Origin: Membranipora membranacea
Lineage: Eukaryota; Bryozoa; Gymnolaemata; Cheilostomatida; Membraniporidae
NCBI GenBank assembly: GCA_914767715.1
Contig: OU612068.1
Span: 14,444,001 to 14,508,000 of the forward strand
Length of the DNA: 64,000 nucleotides
Reading direction: 5' to 3'
The notes beneath the pieces are model-generated. The model had not been told where the DNA came from. It searched no databases and saw only the letters and a program-made list of their open reading frames with translations. The first letter of the stretch is position 1. Every line of letters begins with the position of its first letter. Of this stretch, positions 26,701 through 38,410 are shown piece by piece. The translations under genes were made by a program, and so were the position numbers.

Positions 26701-27203
26701 CTGCAGACGGGGCTCCGCCCCGTACCCCGTTCGGGGGCTCACACCGCCCCCCAAACCCCCAGGTGGGTGACTCGGGTGCTTTGCACCCTTGAAGCACCAC
26801 GTTGTGGTGCAGGATCGCCGTAAAATGGAATCTCCCTATTTTATATTTAGATTACTTGGCAAGTATGATCAAGGCTCAGGGAACAATGTTTTCTTCCACT
26901 GAAACTTTGAGTATCAAAATTGCTGTTTTGAGTTTCCAGCTCTAAGTAGCCATAGTGATGAGTTGTAAGTGATTGTCAGGCCTTACAATGAATGAAGCAT
27001 CGAACTTGTACTTGGGATTTTGTTAATTTCATTTTTTGTAGCAAATTCATGTACACCCCCAGGATATGAGTCATCGCTTCATAGACCCAGGATCTAAATA
27101 CAACAAAGGAGACTTCAGGGGTATCACTGATACTGATGAAGTTCTAAGGCTAGCGTCTAATGAACTCACTAATGACAAGAGACATAACCAACCCATGTTG
27201 TGA
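20733..27203 (+). CDS. Leucine-rich-repeat protein with coiled-coil segment, unassigned
   Basis: Nine exons: 20733-20881, 21340-21480, 22047-22236, 22783-22983, 24358-24462, 25182-25309, 25701-25766, 26006-26165, 27042-27203. Total 1302 nt, 433 aa plus stop. After an ~50-residue N-terminus (MALSEDFIEK...) come SDS22-like leucine-rich repeats with LxxLxLSxNxI patterns (LKVLDVSLNRISS, LTSLNLSHNRI, LIELNMSMNDIEDV, LKELHIQRNNVTNL). An LRR-cap-like stretch follows (GNPVEKEKNYQRELLKLDSL), then a glutamine/glutamate-rich helical segment of about 60 residues and a Pro/His/Tyr-rich tail. No signal peptide or membrane segment is seen, so it is probably intracellular; such proteins are often ciliary or cytoskeletal, but that is inference. 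The exon 2 acceptor may be 21340 or 21349 (both in frame). Introns hold a MITE, a palindrome and a GC-rich hairpin cluster. Confidence 0.85.
24607..25052. mobile_element. MITE with ~83 bp terminal inverted repeats
   Basis: The left end tagacagttttctgagctct is repeated in reverse complement at the right end. The inverted match extends about 83 bp, through the part reading acccacgccgcata, with only a few mismatches. Total length is about 446 bp with no coding capacity, flanked by TA-rich sequence; a TA target duplication is possible. It lies in LRR-gene intron 5, starting 144 bp after the exon 5 donor. Confidence 0.85.
26470..26565. repeat. Short palindromic element
   Basis: The arm at 26470-26491 (ggcccctgggacttacatgcc) and the arm at 26539-26565 are reverse complements apart from a 3-6 nt gap, with a ~47 bp spacer. 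It lies in LRR-gene intron 8 and is probably a small MITE. Confidence 0.65.
26665..26825. repeat. GC-rich cluster of short hairpins
   Basis: A ~160 bp island of very high GC within AT-rich intron 8 of the LRR gene holds at least four consecutive perfect small hairpins: acggggc-tcc-gccccgt, cccc-gttc-gggg, gggtgc-ttt-gcaccc and gcaccac-gtt-gtggtgc. Composition and structure are unlike anything else in the window. Origin unknown: it could be an inserted mobile hairpin element, possibly of organellar or foreign origin. Confidence 0.7.
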
Positions 27204-27924
27204 TATCCCTCTATACCTCAATCATAATTATCAATTCCTATTAATTTTATAAAAATGTCGTTTGTTATGTTTGCAAAACCCGAAATGATTACGGAAACAA
27301 CCGATTTATGTCTTCTTCTTTTTTTTTTATAGTTTTATTGGCATCTATATCATTTTTTGAGATACTTATTGCCTTCTTGTCAAATGCCTTTGATAGTCTT
27401 CTGCTGTCAATGCTTTTTGATTTTCTTTCATGCTAGTAATCCACCTGCTCAAACCCTCTCTTTTCCTCTCGAGACTGATACATCATTACTGAAAGCATTG
27501 CTGCTCTGTGATATCACTCCAGGGAGTTACAGACTCAAACTCCTTGATCACTCAGTATCTATTGAAGTTTTTTATTTATTGATAATCTTTGAACAACACA
27601 ACAACATATTTTTATATTGCAACATTAGATGAAGAATATATTTTCACATTTCTAAACGTTTTGTTCAACCTAAGAGTCAGTTAATGAAAATGGCCAATTG
27701 ATTTTCTACTTTACTATTGCAATACCAATTTCAAGTTAGATCTAGCTTTGAGTTCCCCCCTCTTCTGTAGCATGTCAGTGATGGAGGTAGCTCCATTGCA
27801 TGAGTCAGAACACATGACTTGTCACAGCGTAACGTTATCTCAGTCTAATGAAAGTATTTGCTGGTTTTATAATAGCTTTAATGGTAGCGGTAAAGATAGC
27901 TTTGGAAATTAATGTTGAGCTATT
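27204..27924. other. Intergenic stretch, no gene seen
   Basis: Between the LRR-gene stop and the left edge of the duplicated block there is AT-rich sequence. It presumably includes the LRR-gene 3' UTR. No exon, RNA gene or repeat was recognised. Confidence 0.5.
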
Positions 27925-30900
27925 CTACAAATTCATGAATTTCTATGCGCAACATCCATCTGTGTAGCACTTTAATTAAGAATATGGACACGACTCAACA
28001 TACATCATGATCCCAATAATTGTGCTGTAATTGCAAAGGAGTCGAATAGTCATGCATGGATGTTGTGGATATCAGGAGTTTGGTGATGTGTTACCACTGT
28101 CTTCCGGTTGTTCTCAAGTTGACTCAAGCAGGTCTTGAAACAAAACCTTCGCAACGCAAGGCCTTGGCACTTTATGAAAATCACAGAAAACTGAATCCTT
28201 GGTTTTGACCTCATCCTGCATTTCTTCTCAGACACCCCAAAGATTAATTTAATAAATCTCGAGATTAGTCATCTTTATCAATGACAGAAAAAGCGACTCC
28301 TTAATTTTACTCGAATCATGGCAAAATAATAAGCGCAACGCAAAGTAATTTTACATCAAATATAGGCCGTGCATTTTTCTCTGTGATTTTCCCGACTCGA
28401 GGAAAAGACTAAATCATGTGAGAACAGTTGATCGGAATCATCATACACTCGCCATTCATCATTCATAGAGTGATGTGGTGTTATAACCGTCTCTCTTCAA
28501 CTGCCTCAGTGAGTCTTTATCCCAAGTCTGTGCAGATGGAATCCATATTAATATCACTTACATCAATCTTAAAACCGGTTTCACATTGAGAATGGCTGAG
28601 ATAACGATCGGTGAGTTAAATCCATAAGCATGTAAATACTTTTATGCTTATGGATTTATCATGAGTATGGATTGGTGTGGTTAGTGAATTGATGTGGAGT
28701 ATATATATTGATGAATTGAACGTCACTTAGGGTAAGGAAACAGAGGAATTGTTCCAGGGACTTTAACATCAAAAACATGTTCTCATTTGGCGGCGAGCAA
28801 AATGTCATAGCGAAGTTTCCAGGGTGCAGTGTCGCAGGTGGTGTGCAGTTTTATCACGGGCTAAAAACGCTAGTATATGTGCTAAATTGTTTTTAGTTAC
28901 AAGATGTGTCACTTTTGGAGGGTTTGTTGTTTTATCACTTGGCAAAATGCATTTTTTTTATTCTGGATCAATTATTGAAGTGAAAACTTCTCTCCTGCCA
29001 GAGAAAAAATGGACTATTACTATTTTTCTTTCTCCTCAAAGGCGGGAAACTAGGTTTTCCTTTGTCCAAGGTTTGCGGTTTTTTTCCTACACCTTGTCTA
29101 ATTGTGTTTCAGATAAGTTGAAAACAGTTTCAATTTTTTTTTCTAGTGTGGAGTAGCAATTTTTTATTTTTAGTTTGCTAACACCACACCTCCATTACTA
29201 AAAATATTAATAAGTGTACCAATCCTGTGGTCTTATTGAGCAGCAGAGAACTGTAAGATAAGCTCAAACCTCCTACTTTCACATCTCTACTAACCAGGTC
29301 CAGGTTAGATCGTGGTTGTAGACAATCTTATTCTCGACCTTGCAATCCTGCAAACAACATCCATCATAATTTTTTCTTCACTTTTCGCTGTGAAGTATAG
29401 TCATCAGTTCATTTAGTAGCATGAGCGGTCTTTGATTGTTATTAGCTAAGAACTCATAAGCCTTTTTTATCAGATATATTCATCCATTCGAGCAAATTGT
29501 AGGGTGCTAGAGATAGGGATTTGGCCCTTAAAAACTAGGAGTTTCTTTGTAAAACATGGGTTGTCACATATAGCAGAAGTGATACTTCCAGTTCCAGAAA
29601 CATTGAACGAGCCATATTGTCACCATGGGTTATTGCTGATCAAGTTGTGTTAGCTTGCATTGCGGTTGTTCCCATTCTACTGGTGAGCAGTGAGCGGGTC
29701 GAGGTGGACAAGCTTCCTCACTGGATCTGAGTCAGGGCCCCAGTTTGGGTAAGAGCGAAACAACTGGTACAGGTTATCCCCATGGTGTACTTAAATTTCA
29801 CAAACTTCAAATTATGACAAACAATGAAAAATGTATATGGTATTAATATCAATTAAAAACTAAAACTTTGCTTTGCCATAAGCTCAATAACATTAAGAAT
29901 AGGTTTCAACAGATACATAGAATGGCAAATGCATGGGTTCTGGTCGGTGGGAGGGTGAGACCCAACCCAGCAGCCTATAAGATCAGGGCCAACACAATGG
30001 CTATCAAAACTGAGAAAGTATAGAATAAAAACAGCCCGATCATTTGAAGTGAAATTCTTATGGGGAACAAGCTACAGAAGGTTTTGACGTACACCCGGAC
30101 AATGATATTACCGTTATGGGTTTTAGGCGCTGAATACAATCCTGGAGTTTAGCAGACTACCAAAACCAAAGTATTTCAGATGCATACAAAATTATTGTAC
30201 TGTGAGTTGATTGGGTTATAGACCTGTAGGAGGAGTTAGTATTTATTATGTTTTGGATTGTCCATGACCTTGAGATGTTAATAAGGCAGCAGATATTTTT
30301 GGTACAGAATAAGAATAAGGGTCATTACACAAATTTTAGGCAGCAGGAATCTAGAGTACTTTGGTGATAGTTCTTTTCCATTTGAGCTAATCAAAGGACA
30401 TATGTCTTAGGCTTCAAACATGTTAAATTCGGTAGCTAGAGAGACATGCCAAAAACAAACAAAAGCATGAAGTGAGTACACTGCCCTGACAGAAGCACTG
30501 AAATGTGTGATAGCCTATGACGAAAATGATATATTAGGTGACATGAATTTAGATTTTGCTAACAAAAGTAGGCTGCAACCGAGTCACCACATTCACGATA
30601 GATTGTCTGAACACTTATGAGTCAATAACAATAAAAATCATTAGCTAGTCATAAATAAACGACTGCCAGACAAAATATGTGTGTGTGTCAACAAATATCA
30701 TAAGGGGAAAAATGTTTCAAACATAACAATCAGCGACTGACCGACTAGTTGTGGGAACTACCGGCCTGTTGACAAATGACAAATTCAACAAGCATAATAT
30801 GACAATTTGCTTTGTAAAAACTTGGTTTTTCTGAATGGTAACATACCACATATCCAAATTATTCAAATAAGTTCATTACACAAAATATTGATTTCATATA

Positions 30901-30954
30901 ACAGACCATTCCATAATAAATAACATCAACATTACAACTGATTAAGCTAGATAT

Positions 30955-33330
30955 GTGCAGTGGATGGATGGATGGATTTTATTACTATCACTGACAGCAT
31001 TATTAAAACAAAAAATGAGTAGCGAAATACAGTGTAATTGCTGGCACTTTGAATCAGCAAGAAAAAAGCGAAGACACTTGGAATAAAAAATCAAATCTCT
31101 GTCTAAAAAAGTATTTCGTTTAAAATAAGAGTGATATGACGCAGAAAACAGTCTCTCCCCAGTGAGCTTCTATGTTTTACTGTACGGTATCTGCCAGATG
31201 GACATAGTCTCAACAAATCATTGATGAAATGATCCTCATCGTGAATATAGCGTAAGGCCAGTGTTCGTGTCTGATTGTCCATCATGGTATAAATGTCGGG
31301 TTGTTCAATGCCTAACTTAATAGCGTCCTTGATAATTTTACACAGGCGTTGCTTGTCAGCAGCATACAAGCTTTTAAAAATAATGGGTAAGCAATAGGAG
31401 ATTCGTGATACAATAAAACTTTTAAAAAGCATATTTGATAGTGATTTAGAGCTTAAAAATACAAAATTCCAGACTACATACATCCTTTGAGAGGCGGTTG
31501 TTACCATACCATGCACATGATCATTAAAACGCAGCTTATCATCAACTTATACACCAAGATATTTAACTTTATCACTAAAAGCAATAGCAGTATCATTTAA
31601 AACAAGTGTAGGGGTAGACGGTTTAACATATTGGGTGGATAGCATCATTTCCTGGGTCTTAGTAGGGTTTAGTAAAAGATTTAAATCAGCACATTGTTTA
31701 GCAATTCTATGGATTTCATCAAAATAGGAGTTGAGATCTGATTGATTAGCTATGCGGCCTATGATGCAAGTGTCATCTGCGTACTTAATTATTGTAACAT
31801 TACTCAGGTTTGAGGTAATCCGATTTGTATATATGGAGAGCAAAAGCGGAGACAGACAGCAGCCCTGGGGGTGCCAGTGTTTGTGATAATAGCATTTGAA
31901 GTTTTACCTTCAACAACAGTTCTTTGCACTCTGTTAGATAAGAAGCTGTAGATCCACTCAGTGACATTGGAGTCAAGATGAGTAAGCTGCGAGATAAGAT
32001 CAGGAACATGTATAGTGTTAAAGGCCGATGAAAAGTTTAAGAAGAGACATCTAGCATAGTGTGAAGCCTTCTGGTCAATAAAGCATGTGACGGTTGAAGT
32101 TAGACAGAGCAGGGCATCTTGTGTAGACCGATTAGCTTGATATGCGAACTGGTATCTATCCATAGGAGTATGAGCCATAATATAATGTTTTACAAGCCGC
32201 TCCATCATCTTGCAGAGACAGCTAGTTAGCGCTATTGGAATATTGTTTAAGTTGATCAGGGTCTTTGACTTTTGGTAGAGGTTTTATTATAGCCGATTTC
32301 CATGATGCAGGTGTAGTTTTAGAGTTGATAGAGGAGCTGAACAGTCTAGTGATGATAGGCGCCAGCTGGTTGGAGCATAGCTTTAGAACTTTGGGAATAA
32401 GGCCGTCTGGTCCGGGGCCTTTCCTAGGGTTAAGTCCACTGAGCTGCTTGAGGACTATATCTTCTTTTATTTCTAGTGGTGGTGCTGTAGTGTTAGAATT
32501 GTTTATCACAGGCGGGACGGGTATATGTTTCTCATATCTGGTGAAGAAGGCATTCAGGTCATCTGGGGCAAATAGGTTCTGCTTAGGAGTTGTGTTGGTG
32601 CTAGTAGGTAACCCACTAATTTTCTTGATATCTGTCCATGCTTTTGCAGGTTGTTTGACTAGTTGTTGTTGAATTTTGGTAGAGTAGCTTTTCTTAGCGA
32701 TAATTATTGCCTTGGTTATATCACGTTTAAGTTTGTTATACAGTTTACGATTGCCAGTTTCATGAGCAGTTTGTTTTTGTTCCAACATCTCTGATATATG
32801 CTTGTTCATCTACGGTTTTTGGTTGGTACACATCCTGAAACTTTTAGTGGGTATGCAGGTGTCTGTACAGAAATTGATATAGTCTGAGATAACTTCAGTC
32901 TGTGTGTGGATATCATCCTCATCAGAAAGTAAATTATCCCAGAGTGTAATATCCAAAGCTGCTTTCAAGTTGTCACAGTTTTCGTTTGTAAACATACGAC
33001 GGGTTACTCTGGTAGGTTTATATTTGGAGAGAGGTGTGTAGGTTGAGATGAGATGAGTTATGTAATGGTCAGATCCTCCGAGGTTTGCAAGTTGGTGGCA
33101 ATGGCTGAAGGCGTCTTTGAGTCTGATGTAACATTTGTCTAGGATTCTATTGTTTCTTGTCGGTGTTTTAACTACCTGGTAGTATCCATCAAGTCTGAAA
33201 GGAAGCTGGTTGAAATCACCCATTACCATAATACAAGAATCAGGGTGATTTTTCTCCAGTTCCTTAACGTGTGTAGAGATTGTTTTAGCAGTGGAAGTAG
33301 CATTATGTTTGACTCTGGAATTACCGGTAA
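30955..33330 (-). mobile_element. Degenerate CR1/L2-like non-LTR retrotransposon
   Basis: Minus-strand remnant of a LINE ORF2: the end of an APE-type endonuclease domain (MGDFNQLPF, then GGSDHY, about 33316-32810), a linker, reverse transcriptase fragments (GPGPDGLIPK; FSSAFNTI; YADDTCIIG) and the C-terminus ending at 31103. It is broken by a stop before the linker near 32810, frameshifts near 32220 and 31840, and an in-frame TAA near 31540. The first catalytic Asp of RT motif A is replaced (LFLNFSSAFN, Asn where LFLDFSSAFN is usual), so it is inactive even apart from the breaks. The 3' side ends near (atcc)n at 30955-30975. The insertion is absent from unit B. Confidence 0.85.
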
Positions 33331-33420
33331 ACGGAGTGTAGCATGAAGCAGTGGTGTGCTATACTATACAGTAGATCAAACTCCAAATGGCTACATGCAC
33401 TTTCGCAGAGCACAAATTTA

Positions 33421-36400
33421 CTAAGCTCTCAGATAACGTTCTAGTATTGGTTTGCTGTCTTTAGATTGTTCCTCTTCATCTTCTTCTATATCTTCAAATA
33501 CTTGGACAGAAGGTGATCTAGTGCCGTCTACATCGATAAGCCAACTAAATCTATCACTTCTAGAAATAACAAAATGCATTTACTGTAATCTCACAGATTT
33601 GCATAGCTGAATGCTAGCCAGTTTATTCATTCATTCAATCTTGATTATGACCAAAGGAGCTTTGGGGTTTCCTCTTTCAGCAAATTTTAATCATCCCAAC
33701 TTGTTAATAATTGTTCATTACATCAACTTTGGCTATTGACAGTACAATATTCAATTGAATATCAACATATTTTTTGTTGCTCAGTTTACACACTTCTTGC
33801 ATTGTTTTCCTGCTGAATCTTGACTTACCCTTCCAGAGAAGATATAAGAGCAAATTTTCTGTTGCCAGAAAAGGCTGGAATATTGCAATTCCTCACATTC
33901 AGTCGCCTCAATGAAGGGAACCTGTTTGTCCAGAGTTCAGACCATGATTCCTCTAACCCAGATTCGCCCCAATCTCCAACATAGCACCCTGAAAATGTCA
34001 CAATTATCATACTGTGTACCTTTTACTCCCTGGCCTGACTACTGACTAGTAATAGCAGGTAAAGCTAGCGTAATATATTCACTAGAATAATCCATACTGA
34101 CTCTCGTGATCTGACTGGGCATGTAGATCACTGATAAACTAGGCTATCATTACCACAAAGAGAATGTCGTAAGGCTAAGTATGTATCATGCGTGACTTGA
34201 ATTTGCGCATGTGCAAGAACAATGAGTTTAGTCTGGGTTCTAATTGCAATTTTGGTCTGAGGAGATAGGACACCCCCTGCATAAATTGCCAGTCAACTTT
34301 AGCTAATAGTGACAATAGAAGATAACTCTTTCTAACAATTCCGCACGCATTTGTGAGTGTGCCACCAGAGCAGGTAGCCAATCAGATGGCTTCGGAATTC
34401 CGAGGCTCAATTTTGCAGAGATCAGCTCATGCCCAGAGCTGAGCATGCGCAGAATGAGAATAAGCACAATAAGTGGTTAAATATCACTTCTATAGTTGAT
34501 GACGAGCCGTCAATATGAAAACAACGTGTAACGTTGTGCTCGATTTTCCAATAGACAGGAAATTGGCTAAATCTTACCAGCCATATTGAGTGAGGTCAGA
34601 TGCACTAGAGTCACTGAGATTGTGTCCAATGGTTCCATTACCACTCTACACAGCCCAATGTCCAAGATAGCTAGACTGGTGTGTTTAGATATGGGCTCAA
34701 AAATACTGTCAAATAACTTTCCTGTATCCTTCAGCTTGAGTGTCTTTAGCTTAATTGGCAGTTCTTTTGATTTGTCAATATAAAAACGGTCTAAAACCAA
34801 TACTCCTGTTAAGTCAAGGTACTCCAAGTTTCCGAGCACGCCACCTGAACAAAATGCGTATCTTGTGTTAAGTGATAGTATAATAATAATGTAATAATGA
34901 TACAAAAAATACAACAAAATAATGTTAATGAAATCTGTACATGAAACGATGCTAAATAGGACAACTTCTCAATTCAGGGAAAACATCTCGTTTCACAGTA
35001 AAATAATATGGTTGAGATTGAGGTTGAAGGTTCGAATCCCTCTACTGTCCATCGACTACTGGGGTTTGGTTGGCCCCCAGGTGTGCTCCGACCTGCCTGC
35101 AAACAGAGAACTATCTGGCGCAAATATTGCGGCCTTGTCCCTAAGGCAACAAGTATTTCGCCGCCCATTTTACAGGATGTGGCGTGTGATATGAAAACAA
35201 TTTCAATCAACCATGGTATGACAACTTCTACACCTCCCGTTCAGTTGCATTTGACATTTTATGGAAAATCTCGAGGCTTGTCTGGCTCACCTCAGGTTTG
35301 CTCCTTTTACTTAAGAGGAGGGGGCTTGGTTGTAGGCCCTATCTAAAGGTTAATTTTAATTGTACTTAGACGATAACTAAAAAATAGTCACGAGACTATG
35401 TAGCATAGGTTACTCACATCCTGAAAGAATCTCGTTGAATTTCTGATGACTGATGTTACAGTATGGGAGACTAAGATGAGTCAGTTTACATTTCAGCACC
35501 TGACAGAGGTCCAGTTTGAATATGTGTTCGTGTGTGATGCTGAGATGCTGAAGCTTTTCATACTTGTTAATCTCCTTGATTATGGCAACTCCAAGACCTT
35601 CGAAAGAAAATTAAAATGTAAGAAATATCAACAGTATGTATGTACGGAATGTACAATGATTGCAATTTATTTAGTCATCAGCTATTTTAATTACATTTTA
35701 CATTTATTCACATTGAGTTTTGTCATAACAATGTTCTTCCAACTATGTCAATTATTAAAATAAAGCAAATCAGAAAATTAACAGTAATGAAACAATAGGA
35801 TAAAAGACAAGGATTTAGGGGTGGGCATACACAAGTCAGTACATCAAGAGGGCATGAAAAAGTCAAGTTTTCTCACTTTTTGTAGCAGTACAACGCTCAG
35901 ATCGACGTCTTTTTGAGATGTTTTCTGTTATCGGGCTTCTTACTGCCAGTCTCTTTGTATGACAGGGTCGGCCCAACAGCTTGATTGCTTTTAGAAGGGG
36001 TTTCGGTTTTAAACAAGTGAAACCAATATCAACATTTAGTCTAGAGGAGAGATCCTTACTTAGCCGGTTCCATCTCCGGCAAACCCTATACAATAATTTA
36101 AAATATTGATAAGACAAAGAATATATGAGAAAAGAAATACAGGTAAACAAATACACAAAAAACGATGAACTTTTTTTAAAAAGCAAAATGGATAACCAGG
36201 ACACTCTACTGATGACAATAAGCCATAGTCAGTAAGCCAAGCCACATCACAAAGTTGCAGGTTTTTCCATAAAAATTTTTCCGTCAGATTTTCCCCTCAG
36301 ATTTTATACAATCTAGCATTCGAACAGACCAAAACTGTGTTTTGTGACTATGTAATCTCTCTCCCCATGGACATTTTTAATACTAAAACCAATGTCATCT

Positions 36401-37864
36401 AAATATGCCAGGTAAACAAGTATGAGGTATTTCGACCACTCTTTCAATATTACTATCTATATATGTATGTTACAAGTGATAATTACAGAGAGGCTTCCAG
36501 GAATAAAAAGGATTTTGATATAGCCAAGACTATTTATATTGAGGCTTACAAATCAACATAACAAGTTGGCAACGATTGAATCATGTGAGTGATTGTGTCG
36601 CAATCATTAGTAAACAATAAGATAAAGCAGGCGATAAGTTTACTACTAAATTTGTTAGTACAAGGAAAAAAATCTAGATACACTTCAATCATGGTAGCAC
36701 AGTACAAAATACAACCCTATATCCCTGAGCATTGTTTTAATACCTGCATATAGCGGAAATGAGATTCTTTGTTCCAACAAATGTGATGATGTGTACAATG
36801 ATTTCATCAGGCAGTCGGTCTAGCAAGCAGACACCATCATTTGGAGGAGTATAATATGGTGGCAGTGGCTCTTTTTTGTCTTCTGTCCCATTGATGTCTG
36901 ATTGTGATGCAGCATCTTCCTGATCGGATTCTATGTCCTCAACTGGAACATTGGGCGAGTTGTCACCTCTGGGAAATAATTGTAATCAAAAGTGGTTGCT
37001 GATTTCTGCGTCAAATGCAAATTGCCGTTTTATGACATTTTGCATTATCCCGAGTTGAGCAATGCTACAATAGGGGTTATTGGCTGTCTTAAGGGAGGGG
37101 AGTAAGTGGTATGAGACCGTCCTCTCCGGAAGGACACCCATAGTTCCCATAGACCCCGACAAATTTTTGATTAGCCGATAAAAGACATCCTTGATGTCAG
37201 TAGGGTGAGCATGTTTGAAGCAGTACAGTTGTCAGTGTATCTCATCTGTGATTATGGCAGTTACCCAAGTTTTCGCTGTGTGTGATTCGAAGAGGTGGTG
37301 ATTATTTTGTTGATCTGTGGAGAGGAGGACGGGAATCGAACCAATGATAGCAATAAATGAGATCAATGGCGCAATTGAAGCTCTTTGGTAGGGATAGTAG
37401 TTGATTTGAAGCTCTTTGGTAGGGATAGTAGTTGATTTGAAGCTCTTTGGTAGGGATAGTAGTTGATGAGAAGTAATGATCAACACAGATAAGAGGATGT
37501 CTCATCAATGATTTTTCAGGTTCATAATAATTAAGAGGGGGAAAACTCACCCAAGCCTGTCAAATGGCGAGTCAAGTATTATCCGCTCAAATTCAATATC
37601 AACAGCATCCTGAAATATTCTGGCCTCATCATCATCAGACAGAGGCTGAGGTTCACCATCATCAACAACATCCATAGGCTCTGTGTGATTAGTAACTCCA
37701 GATGTTGAAGGTTGGTTCCCATCATCTATCTGTATCAGTGATAGCCCTTGGTTTCTTTGTCCTTGTTCTAACTCATCTTGAATGTGTCTAAGAACCCATT
37801 TATCTTTAGGTTTCTGTACAGGTGATGTAAGAAAGTGCAAATCTACCTCTGGATCAACCTCCAT
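33421..37864 (-). CDS. F-box/leucine-rich-repeat protein, copy A
   Basis: Probable substrate-recognition subunit of an SCF (Skp1-Cul1-F-box) ubiquitin ligase. Seven exons: 37551-37864, 36744-36968, 35877-36085, 35418-35597, 34578-34844, 33829-33988, 33421-33559. Total 1494 nt, 497 aa. The N-terminal ~105 residues are acidic and disordered (MEVDPEVDLHFLTSP...; LSDDDEARIFQD). The F-box spans the exon 2/3 junction (LPDEIIVHIITFVGTKNLIS, then AICRVCRRWNRLSKD). FBXL-style LRRs follow (LQHLSITHEH; LTHLSLPYCN; LEYLDLTGVLV; LAILDIGLCRV; LTSLNMAGK; LRRLNVRNC), then an acidic tail (EDIEEDEEEQ) ending ERYLRA. For exon 3 the donor AA|GTGAGA at 35877 keeps frame and the whole F-box linker; a shorter donor at 36060 is also in frame. 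No specific FBXL orthologue was recognised. Confidence 0.85.
35005..35345 (+). repeat. SINE-like segment with pol III B box, copy A
   Basis: In intron 4 of F-box copy A, a segment starts with ggttgagattgagg and carries B-box consensus GGTTCGAATCC at 35029-35039, then about 300 bp ending in a run with gaggagggggc. The same segment lies in copy B. A tRNA-derived SINE is the best guess. The A box is poor. Confidence 0.45.
37377..37469. repeat. 31 bp minisatellite, 3 copies (unit A)
   Basis: Three tandem copies of a 31 bp unit containing gaagctctttggtagggata start at 37377, 37408 and 37439, in intron 1 of F-box copy A. Adjacent sequence at 37331-37342 (gggaatcgaacc) is a B-box consensus on the minus strand. 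The paralogous array in unit B has nine copies. Confidence 0.9.
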
Positions 37865-38410
37865 CCTTAAGAAATATATCACTTAATCAGATTACTTGCT
37901 AGTTAAACAAACTAGTTCATAGCACTAAACAAAACTTGCGTATTCTGTGGAATAGACTCAATGATTCATAACTTCCTCGTGTTAGCTGGGGAAAACCCCC
38001 TTCCCAACTAATCACCAAGTACATGTTAAATGCTAACATTGTTTGCATTTCGGATGACTTCTTCTATATTGAGTATCGGTATCTATATATCATGCATCAC
38101 CCACAGTATGTAAATATACTAATTAAGTACTTGGTACTGGTAGGCAAATATTTGGTGAGGACCCACCGATATTTGATAACACCCTGAACAGGATGTTATT
38201 TTTTGAGAATATAGATCTGGCCAAAAGATGTATTGTGAACTGTTTCTATACTGAAATTGTAAGGCAATGACCAAAGCTGCAAAAGCGGCAAAAGATACTA
38301 AATTGTATACCAACTGCACACTCAAAACAATAATACACTGGTAGTTTATGCGGCAATTTCTTTTGTTTTGGGGAACCCAATAAACAAATTTTTTATTGTA
38401 ATGAATCAGC

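Noticed and set aside
28824-29156. 110-codon open frame in unit A, and the related 44382-44582 frame in unit B
   Set aside because: The start codon and frame are not conserved between the copies, which argues against coding.
32265-32672. 135-codon plus-strand open frame
   Set aside because: Antisense shadow of the LINE reverse-transcriptase frame.
35446-35763. 105-codon plus-strand open frame over F-box exon 4
   Set aside because: Shadow of the real minus-strand LRR exon.
35863-35877. F-box gene ending at the TGA in exon 3
   Set aside because: A strong in-frame donor lies just before the stop and LRR exons continue in frame to a conserved C-terminal stop in both copies.
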